Shown: positions 36,460 to 45,430 of the stretch, piece after piece | How the letters are laid out: each line of letters begins with the position of its first letter | Numbering within the stretch: the first letter of the stretch is position 1 | Source of the DNA: Danxiaibacter flavus | GTDB taxonomy: Bacteria; Bacteroidota; Bacteroidia; Chitinophagales; Chitinophagaceae | Length of the DNA: 64,000 nt | Direction of reading: 5' to 3' | NCBI RefSeq assembly: GCF_041060425.1 | Contig: NZ_JAULBC010000001.1 | Coordinates: 1,438,231-1,502,230 of the forward strand | The notes under the pieces: generated by a model | The model's database searches: none | Seen by the model: the letters and a program-made list of their open reading frames with translations, nothing else | What the model was told of the DNA's origin: nothing | Made by a program: the position numbers and the translations under genes

Positions 36460-36737
36460 TGTTGCCAACAAGAAGTATAGTAAGTTTTACTTCCGTGCAA
36501 ATGGTAATAGTCTTCTTCTTCAACAAAAAAATATTCTGGTATTTCTGCTCGTTTTATTGTTTATAAAATCGTGTGGTTGTTGACTCTCTGACGCACTTGA
36601 ATTACAGATGCTTTTAGCCCGGATATTTTAATCGAACATTCTTTCGTGATTTGTGTTTTATATAAATTATTGATAAGCAATAGTAATGGTTACCGGCTAG
36701 CCCTATGTATTTGTTTATTACCGTTTAGAGAACACTT

Positions 36738-37700
36738 ATGGCAACAACACTGGAACAAATCAAGTTATTGCGTTCACGAATGCAAGCGGCCATTATTGGC
36801 CAGGAAAATGTGATTGATAAAATATTGATTGCGCTGCTGACAGACGGAAACGTTCTTTTAGAGGGCTTGCCTGGTTTGGCCAAAACACGCGCCGTAAAAA
36901 GCCTCGCCCAAAACCTTGACAGCAAGCTTAGCCGCATTCAATTTACGCCCGATCTGCTTCCGTCAGATATTACCGGTACGGAGATTTACCAACCACAAGC
37001 GGAAGAGAAATTTGTTTTTCAGCCCGGGCCGATCTTCAGCAACCTGGTGCTGGCCGATGAAATAAACAGGGCCCCCGCGAAAGTACAGGCAGCACTGTTG
37101 GAGGCTATGGAAGAACGGCAGGTTTCTGTTGCTGGTAAAACACATAAAATGGAACCGCTGTTTATGGTGCTGGCCACGCAAAATCCTGTTGAGCAGGAGG
37201 GCACATACCCTTTGCCGGAAGCTCAACTCGACAGGTTTGTGATGAAGGTCCTCATTGAGTATCCAGATACTGATAGCGAACGGAAAATAATGGAGCTGGT
37301 AAGGAATGAGACAAAAGGCGACACAAAAAAAGAGGAACCCATTTTAAAAGATATCGTTTTTGACGCACGTAAAGAGATCAATAATGTGCAGGTTAAGGAG
37401 CCTGCTGAAAACTATATCGTAGATATAATCAGCGCTACACGCTATCCGGCCAAATTTAGCCCGGATGCTGCGAAATGGATCAATTACGGCGCCAGCCCGC
37501 GCGGAACCATCGGAATAGATCGCTGCGCAAGGGTTGTCGCCTGGCTCAACGGAAGAGACTATGTAACCGCCGATGATGTGCGCTATATTGTTCACGACGT
37601 ATTAAGGCACCGCCTGATTCTTACTTACGAAGCAAATGCCGAAGGCGTAAACGCTGATAAAGTAATAGATGAGTTGCTGAAAGTTGTAGCGGTAGTTTGA
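36738..37700 (+). CDS. moxR: MoxR-family AAA+ ATPase
   Basis: The 320-residue ATPase has Walker A GLPGLAKT near residue 42-49, Walker B LVLADEINRAPAKVQAALLEAMEE near 100, and the MoxR-specific continuation QVSVAGKTHKMEPLFMVLATQNPVEQEGTYPLPEAQLDRF (seen as separate blocks), followed by a C-terminal lid domain. MoxR proteins act with VWA-domain proteins as chaperones or assembly factors. It leads a cluster with DUF58, batA, batB and batD on the same strand, the classic aerotolerance arrangement. Confidence 0.95.
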   Translation: MATTLEQIKLLRSRMQAAIIGQENVIDKILIALLTDGNVLLEGLPGLAKTRAVKSLAQNLDSKLSRIQFTPDLLPSDITGTEIYQPQAEEKFVFQPGPIFSNLVLADEINRAPAKVQAALLEAMEERQVSVAGKTHKMEPLFMVLATQNPVEQEGTYPLPEAQLDRFVMKVLIEYPDTDSERKIMELVRNETKGDTKKEEPILKDIVFDARKEINNVQVKEPAENYIVDIISATRYPAKFSPDAAKWINYGASPRGTIGIDRCARVVAWLNGRDYVTADDVRYIVHDVLRHRLILTYEANAEGVNADKVIDELLKVVAVV

Positions 37701-37703
37701 TGG

Positions 37704-37873
37704 AGGTACGATGTAAGATGTACGATGTACGATGTAAGGTGTAAGATGTGCGATGTAAGGTGTAAGGTGTACGATGTACGATGTGATTATGTAGAGTATG
37801 AAAGACCTGACACCTGATACCTAACAGCCGCCACCTCAAAGCTAAAAGCTCATAGCTGAAAGCTCAAAGCTTA
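37704..37873. repeat. three-family repeat block between moxR and the DUF58 gene
   Basis: GTACGATGTAAGATG units (37706-37784) follow the moxR stop; then a short CTGACACCTGATACC unit (37806-37822); then AAAGCTAAAAGCTCATAGC units (37836-37873) that end 4 bp before the DUF58 ATG. Three word families thus lie in tandem inside what should be one operon. Confidence 0.8.
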
Positions 37874-37877
37874 ACAC

Positions 37878-38816
37878 ATGTTCAAATTCAGAAAAAACAA
37901 GGAACAACATTACCCACCTGAAGTGGTGACTGATCTTGATGATCTGATGAGATTTGAATACCTGGTTCAGGGTGGAAATATATTACCTGCTCATCCCGTT
38001 TATTCGCTGCTCGCAGGCCGGCATGCGTCTAAACTGCGTGGGCGCGGACTTGATTTTGAAGAAGTGCGCCAATATGTAGCCGGAGATGATATCCGGAATA
38101 TAGACTGGAAAGTAACTGCACGCACTGGCAGTACGCATTCAAAAGTGTTTAACGAAGAAAAAGAACGTCCCACATTTATAGTTGTTGACCAAAGTGCAAC
38201 GATGTTTTTTGGATCGCAGCGATTTGTCAAGTCGGTTACTGCCGCTCACGCGGCGGCGCTTAGCGCATTCTACACGCTGAAACGTGGTGACAGATCTGGC
38301 GGGCTTGTCTTTAACGAAGAAGGTTATGATTACATATCGCCCAAGCGAAGTAAATCACTGGTCCAACATTTTTTGCAATGTATTGTTGAAAGAAATAAAA
38401 AACTGCCTTTACGTAAAACCGTTGAAGCTAATACTGAACTGCTAAACAGGATGCTGCAAAGAACCCGGTCCAGCATAACCCATGACTACGTGGTGACGGT
38501 GATCAGCGATTTTTTTGCGATTGATGCTGAGACAAAAATGAATTTGCGCAACTTATCATACCATAATGATGTTATACTAGTACACGTGTTTGATCCGATG
38601 GATGCCGCGTTGCCGGACGGTAAACTTTTGTTGAGCGACGGCAGAAAACAAATTGAATGGAAAAATAGCCGGCATAACTGGGGGAAAAAATACGGTGATG
38701 ATTTTATACAATCACGGAATAGGTTACAGGAAGAATTCCGGCATTATAAAATACCGATGGTGTTTCTGAGTACGGCTTTTCCGGTTGAAGAACAGGTGAC
38801 GAGGTTGTATGGATGA
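37878..38816 (+). CDS. DUF58 domain protein of the moxR-bat cluster
   Basis: The 312-residue cytoplasmic protein shows the DUF58 signature GRGLDFEEVRQYVAGDDIRNIDWKVTAR near residues 55-85 followed by a VWA-like fold (VVDQSATMFFG, where the MIDAS pattern DxSxS is kept only in part as DQSAT). DUF58 proteins partner with MoxR ATPases. It follows moxR after a repeat block. No signal peptide. Confidence 0.9.
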   Translation: MFKFRKNKEQHYPPEVVTDLDDLMRFEYLVQGGNILPAHPVYSLLAGRHASKLRGRGLDFEEVRQYVAGDDIRNIDWKVTARTGSTHSKVFNEEKERPTFIVVDQSATMFFGSQRFVKSVTAAHAAALSAFYTLKRGDRSGGLVFNEEGYDYISPKRSKSLVQHFLQCIVERNKKLPLRKTVEANTELLNRMLQRTRSSITHDYVVTVISDFFAIDAETKMNLRNLSYHNDVILVHVFDPMDAALPDGKLLLSDGRKQIEWKNSRHNWGKKYGDDFIQSRNRLQEEFRHYKIPMVFLSTAFPVEEQVTRLYG

Positions 38817-38872
38817 TCAAAGAATGGAAGCATTTCGGTGAATGCATTATATGAACTTAAAAGCCACATTAT

Positions 38873-39733
38873 ATGAAACGCGCTTTAGGTTTTATCTTAC
38901 TTCTTTTTGGCTGTTTATGTGTAAACGCTCAGAGCGACACAATAACATCCCCGGTGGAAAAGCCAAAACCAACAGCACCCTGGTTTGTGCAGCGATTTAA
39001 GGTTGCAGCCGGTGGTTTCGTGCCCATCAACAATACACAAATTGAAGTAGGTAGCCAGGATGGATCATTCGGAACTACGATTGATTTTGAAAATGACCTT
39101 GGGTATTCAAAAACTACAGGTACTTTCCTGGGTGATCTGCAATGGCGGATATCGAGAAGATCGCGATTGGATTTTGCATATTACCACATAGATCGCAGTT
39201 CGAGTCACCGCCTGGAAAAAAATATCGAATTCAAAGACAAGGTGTACCCGGTTAACGCAACTGCGAAATCGTATTTTAACACTGATATCTTCCGGCTGTC
39301 TTACGGCTATGCATTTTTTAGCCGGCCGCGTTTCGAGGCAGGAGCCCTGATTGGTGCACACATAGTAAAAGCTGGAGTAGGCTTGTCTGCCAGTGGAACC
39401 AGCGGAAACATAGATGTTAGCAATGATTTCGGTTTTACGGCACCCTTGCCTGATGTTGGGTTATGGGGAGGGTATGTAATTGCGCCGCGCTGGTCAATAA
39501 ACGGAGAGATCAGTTATCTGGCGCTTAAGGTTGATAATGTAGATGGCCGCCTGATCAACTACAATATTGCAGTGATGTACGAGGTGCTGAGCCATTTCAC
39601 TTTGGCGCTGGGTTACACCGGCCTCAACTTCAGAGTTGATGTAGATAAAGACAAGTACAAAGGATTTTTCAAGTGGGGTTATAACGGACCATCCCTTGTT
39701 GCTGCATATAGTTTTGGAAAGAAGAAATGGTGA
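38873..39733 (+). CDS. outer-membrane beta-barrel protein of unknown function
   Basis: The 286-residue product has a signal peptide (about 1-20, ending NAQ), a proline-rich linker and then alternating-residue strands (RLDFAYYHID, IFRLSYGYAFF, FTLALGYTGLNF, GPSLVAAYSF) ending in KKKW, consistent with an 8- to 10-strand outer-membrane barrel. It lies between DUF58 and DUF4381 genes, on the same strand, where the bat cluster normally has no such gene; a link to the Bat proteins is inference. I do not recognise a named family. Confidence 0.7.
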   Translation: MKRALGFILLLFGCLCVNAQSDTITSPVEKPKPTAPWFVQRFKVAAGGFVPINNTQIEVGSQDGSFGTTIDFENDLGYSKTTGTFLGDLQWRISRRSRLDFAYYHIDRSSSHRLEKNIEFKDKVYPVNATAKSYFNTDIFRLSYGYAFFSRPRFEAGALIGAHIVKAGVGLSASGTSGNIDVSNDFGFTAPLPDVGLWGGYVIAPRWSINGEISYLALKVDNVDGRLINYNIAVMYEVLSHFTLALGYTGLNFRVDVDKDKYKGFFKWGYNGPSLVAAYSFGKKKW

Positions 39734-39740
39734 GACGAAG

Positions 39741-39808
39741 TGATGTACGGTGTACGATGTACGATGTGTGATGTACGATGTGGGATGTACGGTGTAGGAT
39801 GTGTGTAC
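39741..39808. repeat. GTACGATGT tandem arm
   Basis: Eight or so degenerate GTACGATGT/GTACGGTGT units follow the barrel gene stop within 8 bp. They translate in an open frame upstream of the DUF4381 start, but no plausible start codon lies there. There is no facing complementary arm before 39845. Confidence 0.8.
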
Positions 39809-39844
39809 TTTCTGTTTGAAAAAAATGCAAATAAGTGTAAGATC

Positions 39845-40300
39845 ATGGATGAATTGATTGAACCGGCACCGGTAAAATTCAGCTTTGAAGCACCGGGTTG
39901 GTATGTTGTTGGGATATTGTTTGTCCTGCTGCTTATTACAAGTGCTCTACTTTGGTACAGGCATTATAAACGTAATAATTACAGGGCTGCTGCACTGTTA
40001 CAGCTCGCTAAAAAAGTGGAATTATTTATCCCTCAGCAACGGTATGATGCACTGGTGTATGAAAGTGATCTTTTGGTAAAACGCATTGCTATGAAGAAGT
40101 ATGGCCGGAACAATGTGGCCGGTCTTACCGCTTCACAATGGATAGACTATATTAACCAAACATGGAAAGAAAAATCTTTCACTGCAGAAGAAGGACAACT
40201 CCTGAATCAGAAGGTTTATGCCTTCAATAACAATATTTCCAAAGAAGAGGCTGAAACATTTGTGGAGAAGAGTAAAAGGTGGATTAAAAAACACCGGTGA
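39845..40300 (+). CDS. DUF4381 membrane protein of the bat cluster
   Basis: The 151-residue protein has one transmembrane helix (GWYVVGILFVLLLITSALLW, about 17-36) and a cytoplasmic helical domain with YDALVYESDLLVKRIAMKKYGR and GLTASQWIDYINQ, features of DUF4381 proteins that sit between DUF58 and batA in many Bacteroidota. Function is unknown, but the position implies a part of the MoxR-Bat complex. The ATG at 39845 gives the usual length. Confidence 0.85.
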   Translation: MDELIEPAPVKFSFEAPGWYVVGILFVLLLITSALLWYRHYKRNNYRAAALLQLAKKVELFIPQQRYDALVYESDLLVKRIAMKKYGRNNVAGLTASQWIDYINQTWKEKSFTAEEGQLLNQKVYAFNNNISKEEAETFVEKSKRWIKKHR

Positions 40301-40308
40301 TGAGAATT

Positions 40309-40441
40309 GAAAATTGATAATTGACAATTGAAAATGGGCGCTTCATATGGGAATCTGTAATCTTTTCTGTTACACACTCAACTTATAACATAATACGTAC
40401 AACGTATAACGTATAACGTAAAACTTACAACGTACAACGTA
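40309..40441. repeat. two word-family arms before batA
   Basis: ATTGATAATTGACAATTGA units (about 40309-40337) follow the DUF4381 stop. From 40396 to 40441 a second family, ACGTACAACGTATAACGTA, runs to within 2 bp of the batA ATG. The latter family is seen only here in the window. Confidence 0.8.
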
Positions 40442-40442
40442 A

Positions 40443-41426
40443 ATGCATTTTGAAATAGCATACAAGTGGGTAGTTTTTCTATTGCCACTGCCATTACTCA
40501 TATATTGGCTAATGCCGGCAATGCGCAGAAGGAGAGCCGCAATGCTGGTACCTTTTTTTAAAAGAGCAGCAACCGTTTCCCATCAGCGACCAAAGAAAAG
40601 TGCATGGGTTACACGTCGCAATTTTTTTGCGTGGATTGGTCTTTTTCTTTGTTGGATCTGTTTGCTTGCGGCGGCATCCTCACCCCGTTATGTAGGTAAG
40701 CCGGCTAAAAAAACTAAAACAGTACGCAGCTTTCTTATCGCAGCAGATATTTCTTTTAGCATGGCTGAGACCGACTGGGTAATGGACGGCAAAAGAGTTA
40801 GCCGTTGGGATGCTGTAAAATCCATCATGAAAAATTTTGTAAAAGAGCGCAAAAGTGACCAGATAGGCCTGGTTATGTTTGGAAGTAATGCTTATCTGCA
40901 GGCACCATTAACTACAGATCTTTCTACCATTTCCTGGTTGTTGGATCAAACGGAAGTAGGCATGGCGGGCCAAATGACCAGCATTGGACAAGCTATTGCT
41001 TTTGGTATTAAAGTATTTAAAGAAGATACCATCAAGCAAAAGATCATGTTGCTGCTTACAGATGGTATTGATGCAGGACAGGATATTCTTCCGCTGGATG
41101 CTGCACAAGCGGCGCGTAAAGATTCAATAATCATATACACATTGGGAATAGGGCAGGCCAAAGGAAGTGGCGGATATGATCTGGATGAAAAAACATTAAA
41201 AGATATCGCCAGCGCTACGAATGGGAAATACTTTAACGCGATGAATGAGGGAGAACTAAAAAAAGTGTATGCAGAACTGGATAAAATGCAGCCGGTTGAA
41301 TATGAGGAAGAGAGCTATAAGCCGGTTACACTGCTGTATTACTATCCTCTTATAGCGGCTGCATTGGTCGGGTTAGTGTTTCATTTGATCAGTGGTACTA
41401 TTAGTTTGTTCAGGCGGTCGTCTTGA
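40443..41426 (+). CDS. batA: BatA, VWA-domain membrane protein
   Basis: The 327-residue protein has two N-terminal transmembrane segments (about 8-24 and 62-80), a periplasmic-or-cytoplasmic VWA domain with an intact MIDAS motif ADISFSMAETDW (Asp-x-Ser-x-Ser, about 101-105), LLTDGIDAGQD near 204, and a C-terminal transmembrane helix (about 300-318). Bat proteins support aerobic stress tolerance in Bacteroidota and Spirochaetes. It precedes the BatB-BatC fusion. Confidence 0.92.
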   Translation: MHFEIAYKWVVFLLPLPLLIYWLMPAMRRRRAAMLVPFFKRAATVSHQRPKKSAWVTRRNFFAWIGLFLCWICLLAAASSPRYVGKPAKKTKTVRSFLIAADISFSMAETDWVMDGKRVSRWDAVKSIMKNFVKERKSDQIGLVMFGSNAYLQAPLTTDLSTISWLLDQTEVGMAGQMTSIGQAIAFGIKVFKEDTIKQKIMLLLTDGIDAGQDILPLDAAQAARKDSIIIYTLGIGQAKGSGGYDLDEKTLKDIASATNGKYFNAMNEGELKKVYAELDKMQPVEYEEESYKPVTLLYYYPLIAAALVGLVFHLISGTISLFRRSS

Positions 41427-41469
41427 GAATTAAGTGTCCTACACTTTAGAAGTGTAGGACACTTAATTC
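41427..41469. repeat. perfect 20-bp palindrome after batA
   Basis: Immediately after the batA stop codon, 41427-41446 and 41450-41469 are perfect inverted copies separated by three bases. There is no T run, so it is not a standard terminator. A partial third copy (GTGTAGGACAAATAAC) is at 41505-41520, just before batB. Confidence 0.9.
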
Positions 41470-41541
41470 TTAAGCTAACTCTGTTATGTATCCTGCAATT
41501 TCAACGTGTAGGACAAATAACATCTCACAACAACTTTCAAC

Positions 41542-43287
41542 ATGTTCGATGATATAAAAAATATAATCACGCACATAGACTGGCAGCAATTTCATTTTCT
41601 GCGGCCGCTGATCCTTTGGCTATTTCTTCCCCTTGCAGCAATTGTGTTGTTGCTTGTTCTCAGCAATAAAGAAAAAAGTAAATGGAAAATGGCGGTGCAG
41701 AAAAAACTGCGCCCTTTCATGTTTACAAGAGGTAGCAAAACCGCGATCATATTGCCTTTGCTGGCCTTTGTTTTTGGAAGTAGTTTTGTTATTGTTGGCG
41801 CTGCAGGGCCTACCTGGAAAAAGAAAGATATCCCCGGTGAAAAAATACAGGCAGTGGTACTCATTGCGCTTAATCTGTCCCGTTCAATGGATGCAACCGA
41901 TATTCAGCCAAGCAGGCTGCAAAGAGCAAAATTTAAAGTAAGTGATTTTCTGGATGCCAATCCAAGGGCCAGGGCCGGGCTTGTTGCATATGCGGGTACG
42001 GCCCATCCTGTGTTGCCTTTCACTTCTGATTACAAGCTGATAAAGCACCATGCGCAAAGTCTTGAAAATCGCGTAATGCCGGTGCAGGGAACTAATATGG
42101 AAGTGCTGATAAATGTAATTGATACATTGATGAGAGGTGTGCTCGCACCAAGTACTGTTTTGCTGATGACGGATGAAATAGATCAGGACGACGCAACACT
42201 AATTACGAATTATGTAAGAGGCTCGATACACAAAATAGAGATCCTGTTGTTTAATACACCAGCCGGCGCTTCTGTTCCCGGACATCGTGGAGCTGTTTCA
42301 AAACAAGATGCCGGGGTCATTCAGAACTTGTCACAGGATACAAGCATTCATATTACACCGTTAACGCTGGATAAATCTGATGTGAGCGGCATAGCTAAAC
42401 GCATCGGTGATAAACTTGTTTTTGAAAAAGATACCAAGCAGGATGATAAAGACTGGGATGATATGGGCTGGTTATTGGTGATTCCTGCACTGGTAATTAC
42501 GGCTTTCTGGTTCAGAAGAGGATGGGTGATACAATGGTGCTGGTTGGGGTTAATATGTGTAACTTTTTCTTCCTGCGGCGTTGATAGCAAAGAAGCTGAC
42601 TGGTGGTATACAAAAGATTACCAGGGACAAAAATTATATAACCAGGGAAAATATGCTGAAGCTGCTGAAAGGTTTGCCGATGACAAGCATAAGGCAGTGG
42701 CTTATTTCAAAGCCGGCAACTATTCAGCAGCGGCTGATCTTTTTGAGCTCGACACTTCTGCAGCCGGCAACTATAACCGCGGCCTCGCTCTCGCTAAGCT
42801 CGGTCGTTATGATGAGGCCGTTGCTGCTTTTGATAAAGCAATAGATCTTGATGGTTCGCTGAAGGATAGGGCATCAAAAAACATTGTGCGGGCAAAACAA
42901 CAAATTGATAAAATAGACTCCGTAAACCGTTTTACAAAGAATGATATAGGTAAAGGCAAAACGCTGAAAGAAAATAAAAAGAAAAAAGAACCTTACAAAG
43001 AAGAAAAACATAATCCGCAAGAAGGTTCATTAAGTAATGAAACACAGGTAAAACAACTGCCTCATTCAGGAGAGCGAAGTACCGAGACCGTAGCCACCAA
43101 CATCCGCAAAGCAAAAGAATCAGAAACGCCTGGTAAGAATATGCAGCATGATAAACATGAGTCACTGTCCAACAATATCCTTCTGCGAAAAGCTTCTGCA
43201 GATCCGGCGGAGTTTCTTCACAAACGGTTTGTGTTACAGGAAAAGCGTTATTACAAACATGTGAGTAAAAGCAAACATCCATGGTAA
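41542..43287 (+). CDS. batB: BatB-BatC fusion: VWA membrane protein with TPR tail, altered MIDAS
   Basis: The 581-residue protein joins a BatB part (N-terminal transmembrane helices about 17-36 and 65-85, VWA domain about 90-290, third helix about 312-340) to a BatC-like TPR part (about 345-450; NYNRGLALAKLGRYDEAVAAFDKA) with a lysine/glutamate-rich tail. The MIDAS motif that should read Asp-x-Ser-x-Ser is Asn-Leu-Ser-Arg-Ser (about residues 112-116), and the usual TDG loop is TDE, so metal binding may be weakened or lost, unlike BatA next door. The fusion and substitution are read directly; the consequence is inferred. Its end overlaps batD by 7 bp. Confidence 0.9.
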   Translation: MFDDIKNIITHIDWQQFHFLRPLILWLFLPLAAIVLLLVLSNKEKSKWKMAVQKKLRPFMFTRGSKTAIILPLLAFVFGSSFVIVGAAGPTWKKKDIPGEKIQAVVLIALNLSRSMDATDIQPSRLQRAKFKVSDFLDANPRARAGLVAYAGTAHPVLPFTSDYKLIKHHAQSLENRVMPVQGTNMEVLINVIDTLMRGVLAPSTVLLMTDEIDQDDATLITNYVRGSIHKIEILLFNTPAGASVPGHRGAVSKQDAGVIQNLSQDTSIHITPLTLDKSDVSGIAKRIGDKLVFEKDTKQDDKDWDDMGWLLVIPALVITAFWFRRGWVIQWCWLGLICVTFSSCGVDSKEADWWYTKDYQGQKLYNQGKYAEAAERFADDKHKAVAYFKAGNYSAAADLFELDTSAAGNYNRGLALAKLGRYDEAVAAFDKAIDLDGSLKDRASKNIVRAKQQIDKIDSVNRFTKNDIGKGKTLKENKKKKEPYKEEKHNPQEGSLSNETQVKQLPHSGERSTETVATNIRKAKESETPGKNMQHDKHESLSNNILLRKASADPAEFLHKRFVLQEKRYYKHVSKSKHPW

Positions 43288-44633
43288 AAAAACTGGCGAT
43301 ATTGCTACTGTTCTGTTATTCGTTTATAAAGATAGAAGCGCAGGTTAATTGTTTTGCCAATGTAGCAATTGATAAGCACAGTGTATATGCGCAGGAGCCA
43401 TTTAAGGCAACAGTAACGGTGTCTACAGCCACATGGTATACAGCGCCGCTTGATTTTGACAACATTCAGATATCAAATGCTTTTATACTGCCATTCAGCA
43501 GAACTTTTTCAACAATGCTTACAGTTAATGGTAAGCAATATGCCAGCCTTCAGTTCTACTTTATTGTTTTTCCCTATAAACCAGGAAACTACAGTTTTCC
43601 AGCCATAAATATCCGGGTGGAAACGCCTCCTTTAGGAAGCTCAACAAGCCAGAAAGTAACTATAAATACTTCACCCCAAAAGTTTGTAGTTAAAGATATT
43701 CCGCAGAAATTTAAAGGAGAGAACTGGTTTGTTGCAAAGAACGTCTACGTATCCGAACACTGGAATAAATCGCTGAATAATTTAAAAGTGGGCGATGTGT
43801 TAAAACGTACTGTAGTGATAGACGCAAAAGGTACACTGCCGCAATTTATACCGGGGTTCAAAAATGATTCACTGGATTGGGCTTCTGTTTATCCTGATGA
43901 TCCTGATCTTGCAGATACAAGAGATGATTACGATGCAAATGGAAAGCGAACGCAAACTATTACTTATTTGCTGGAGAAAGAAGGGACGTTTGAAATGCCG
44001 GCCATAAATATTGCATGGTGGAATCCTTATGCCTCCAGGCTATACAAAAGAAGTGCAGCAGGCGCAACCTTGCACGTAAAGGCTAATCCGAACCTGGGCA
44101 TGCTTACAACATTGAAAGATAGTCTAAGTGCTTTTTCCGCAGCAAAGGAAGCTGTCCACCAACACAAAGGAGCACTACGTATATATGGTATTTTGTGGTA
44201 TTGGTTCCTGCTCTATGCCTTGATAGCATTGTGTCTTACATATGTAGTTGTCCGGATGATCATAGCAGCCTATAAAAAGATCAGGCAACGGCGCAGGCTT
44301 TATGTAGTGAGTGAGCCATATTGGTTTAAGAAATTTTTGAGTGCACAAAATAAAACAGGCTCCGTGGTAAATGCCTTGTACGCCTGGTGGGACAGATGGA
44401 TCGCGAAAGATAAATTTCCCTCAGTAAATCAAACACTTCAGGACGGACAGGATAAACATATTCTCGAAGAGATGAATACCTATAATAAAGAAGTGTATAA
44501 TGAAGGGAACAAAAATGCCCTTGTAGATAAAGATTTTAAAACGCTCATCCGTCAATTAAGAAAAGAAAGAACAAGTACGAATGAACCTGCAAGACAGGTA
44601 GACGAACGTCAGGATCTTTGGGAAGAGTCATAA
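43281..44633 (+). CDS. batD: BatD family protein
   Basis: The 450-residue protein has a signal peptide (about 1-20), tandem beta-sandwich domains in the periplasm (VYAQEPFKATVTVS, FYFIVFPYKPGNYSFPAI, RTVVIDAKGTLPQFIPGF), a transmembrane helix (WYWFLLYALIALCLTYVVVRMI, about 311-332) and a cytoplasmic tail. This matches BatD/oxygen-tolerance proteins. It overlaps batB by 7 bp and closes the cluster. Confidence 0.9.
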   Translation: MVKKLAILLLFCYSFIKIEAQVNCFANVAIDKHSVYAQEPFKATVTVSTATWYTAPLDFDNIQISNAFILPFSRTFSTMLTVNGKQYASLQFYFIVFPYKPGNYSFPAINIRVETPPLGSSTSQKVTINTSPQKFVVKDIPQKFKGENWFVAKNVYVSEHWNKSLNNLKVGDVLKRTVVIDAKGTLPQFIPGFKNDSLDWASVYPDDPDLADTRDDYDANGKRTQTITYLLEKEGTFEMPAINIAWWNPYASRLYKRSAAGATLHVKANPNLGMLTTLKDSLSAFSAAKEAVHQHKGALRIYGILWYWFLLYALIALCLTYVVVRMIIAAYKKIRQRRRLYVVSEPYWFKKFLSAQNKTGSVVNALYAWWDRWIAKDKFPSVNQTLQDGQDKHILEEMNTYNKEVYNEGNKNALVDKDFKTLIRQLRKERTSTNEPARQVDERQDLWEES

Positions 44634-44829
44634 TTATATGAGGATGCTCAAAGCTTAAAGCTATTGTCTTAGCTTCAATAAAGCTCCATCATTTTAAACA
44701 TATTCCCCTGAGTGTTGTTAATGATAAGCAGGTGAAAATATCAACAATACCGCATGCTATTTTCAAAAATAGCTTTTCGCCGGATGTCAGATGTATAAAT
44801 TTTTCAACTATTACATTAAATACGTTGTT

Positions 44830-45327
44830 ATGAAAAAGCAAATCTTGTTAGTTTTTGTTTTGTTTGTAGCTGCCCAGCTATCTGCGCAGTCCACTGTGGA
44901 TGATGATATGGCCATCATTCAATCTGTGTTTGGTAAAGAAAAAAAGGAACTTGTTGGCAGTTTCATGGCTCTGACCGGAGATACTGCCACTAAATTCTGG
45001 GCCGTATACGACGAGTACGAAGCCGAAAGAAAATCGCTGGGTAAAGAACGGTTTAATGTAATCAAAGATTATGCGAACCAATATGCATCACTTACCGATG
45101 AGCAAGCGGCGGCGCTGGCAAAACGTGTTATGGGCAATGATCTGAGTTATGCCAAAATGCACGAGAAATATTTTAAGAAGGTGGAAAAAGTAGTTGGTGG
45201 AAAAAATGCAGCGAAGTTCTTTCAGTTGGAAAGTTATATTCAAAACACCATCAGAACGAATGTTCAAAATCAGATTCCTTTCATCGGAGAATTAGAAGAA
45301 GCTTCCAAACAGAATAAAAAATCCTGA
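44830..45327 (+). CDS. small secreted helical protein, unknown function
   Basis: The 165-residue product has a signal peptide (about 1-20, ending LSAQ) and a mature part that is almost wholly alpha-helical and charged (EKKELVGSFMALTGDTATKFWAVYDEYEAERKSL, shown here only in its first block), with a repeated LTDEQAAALAKRV segment reminiscent of CpxP/Spy-like periplasmic chaperones. No firm family assignment. It follows batD by about 200 bp; a link to the envelope-stress role of Bat is speculative. Confidence 0.6.
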   Translation: MKKQILLVFVLFVAAQLSAQSTVDDDMAIIQSVFGKEKKELVGSFMALTGDTATKFWAVYDEYEAERKSLGKERFNVIKDYANQYASLTDEQAAALAKRVMGNDLSYAKMHEKYFKKVEKVVGGKNAAKFFQLESYIQNTIRTNVQNQIPFIGELEEASKQNKKS

Positions 45328-45430
45328 TGCAGTCAAAATAATATCATGATTGTATATAAGAAGTAAGAAGGCGTGGATTAGCTAACATCCGGCCTTCTAT
45401 ATTTTGTAACTTAGCCTGGTGCTTAAACAG

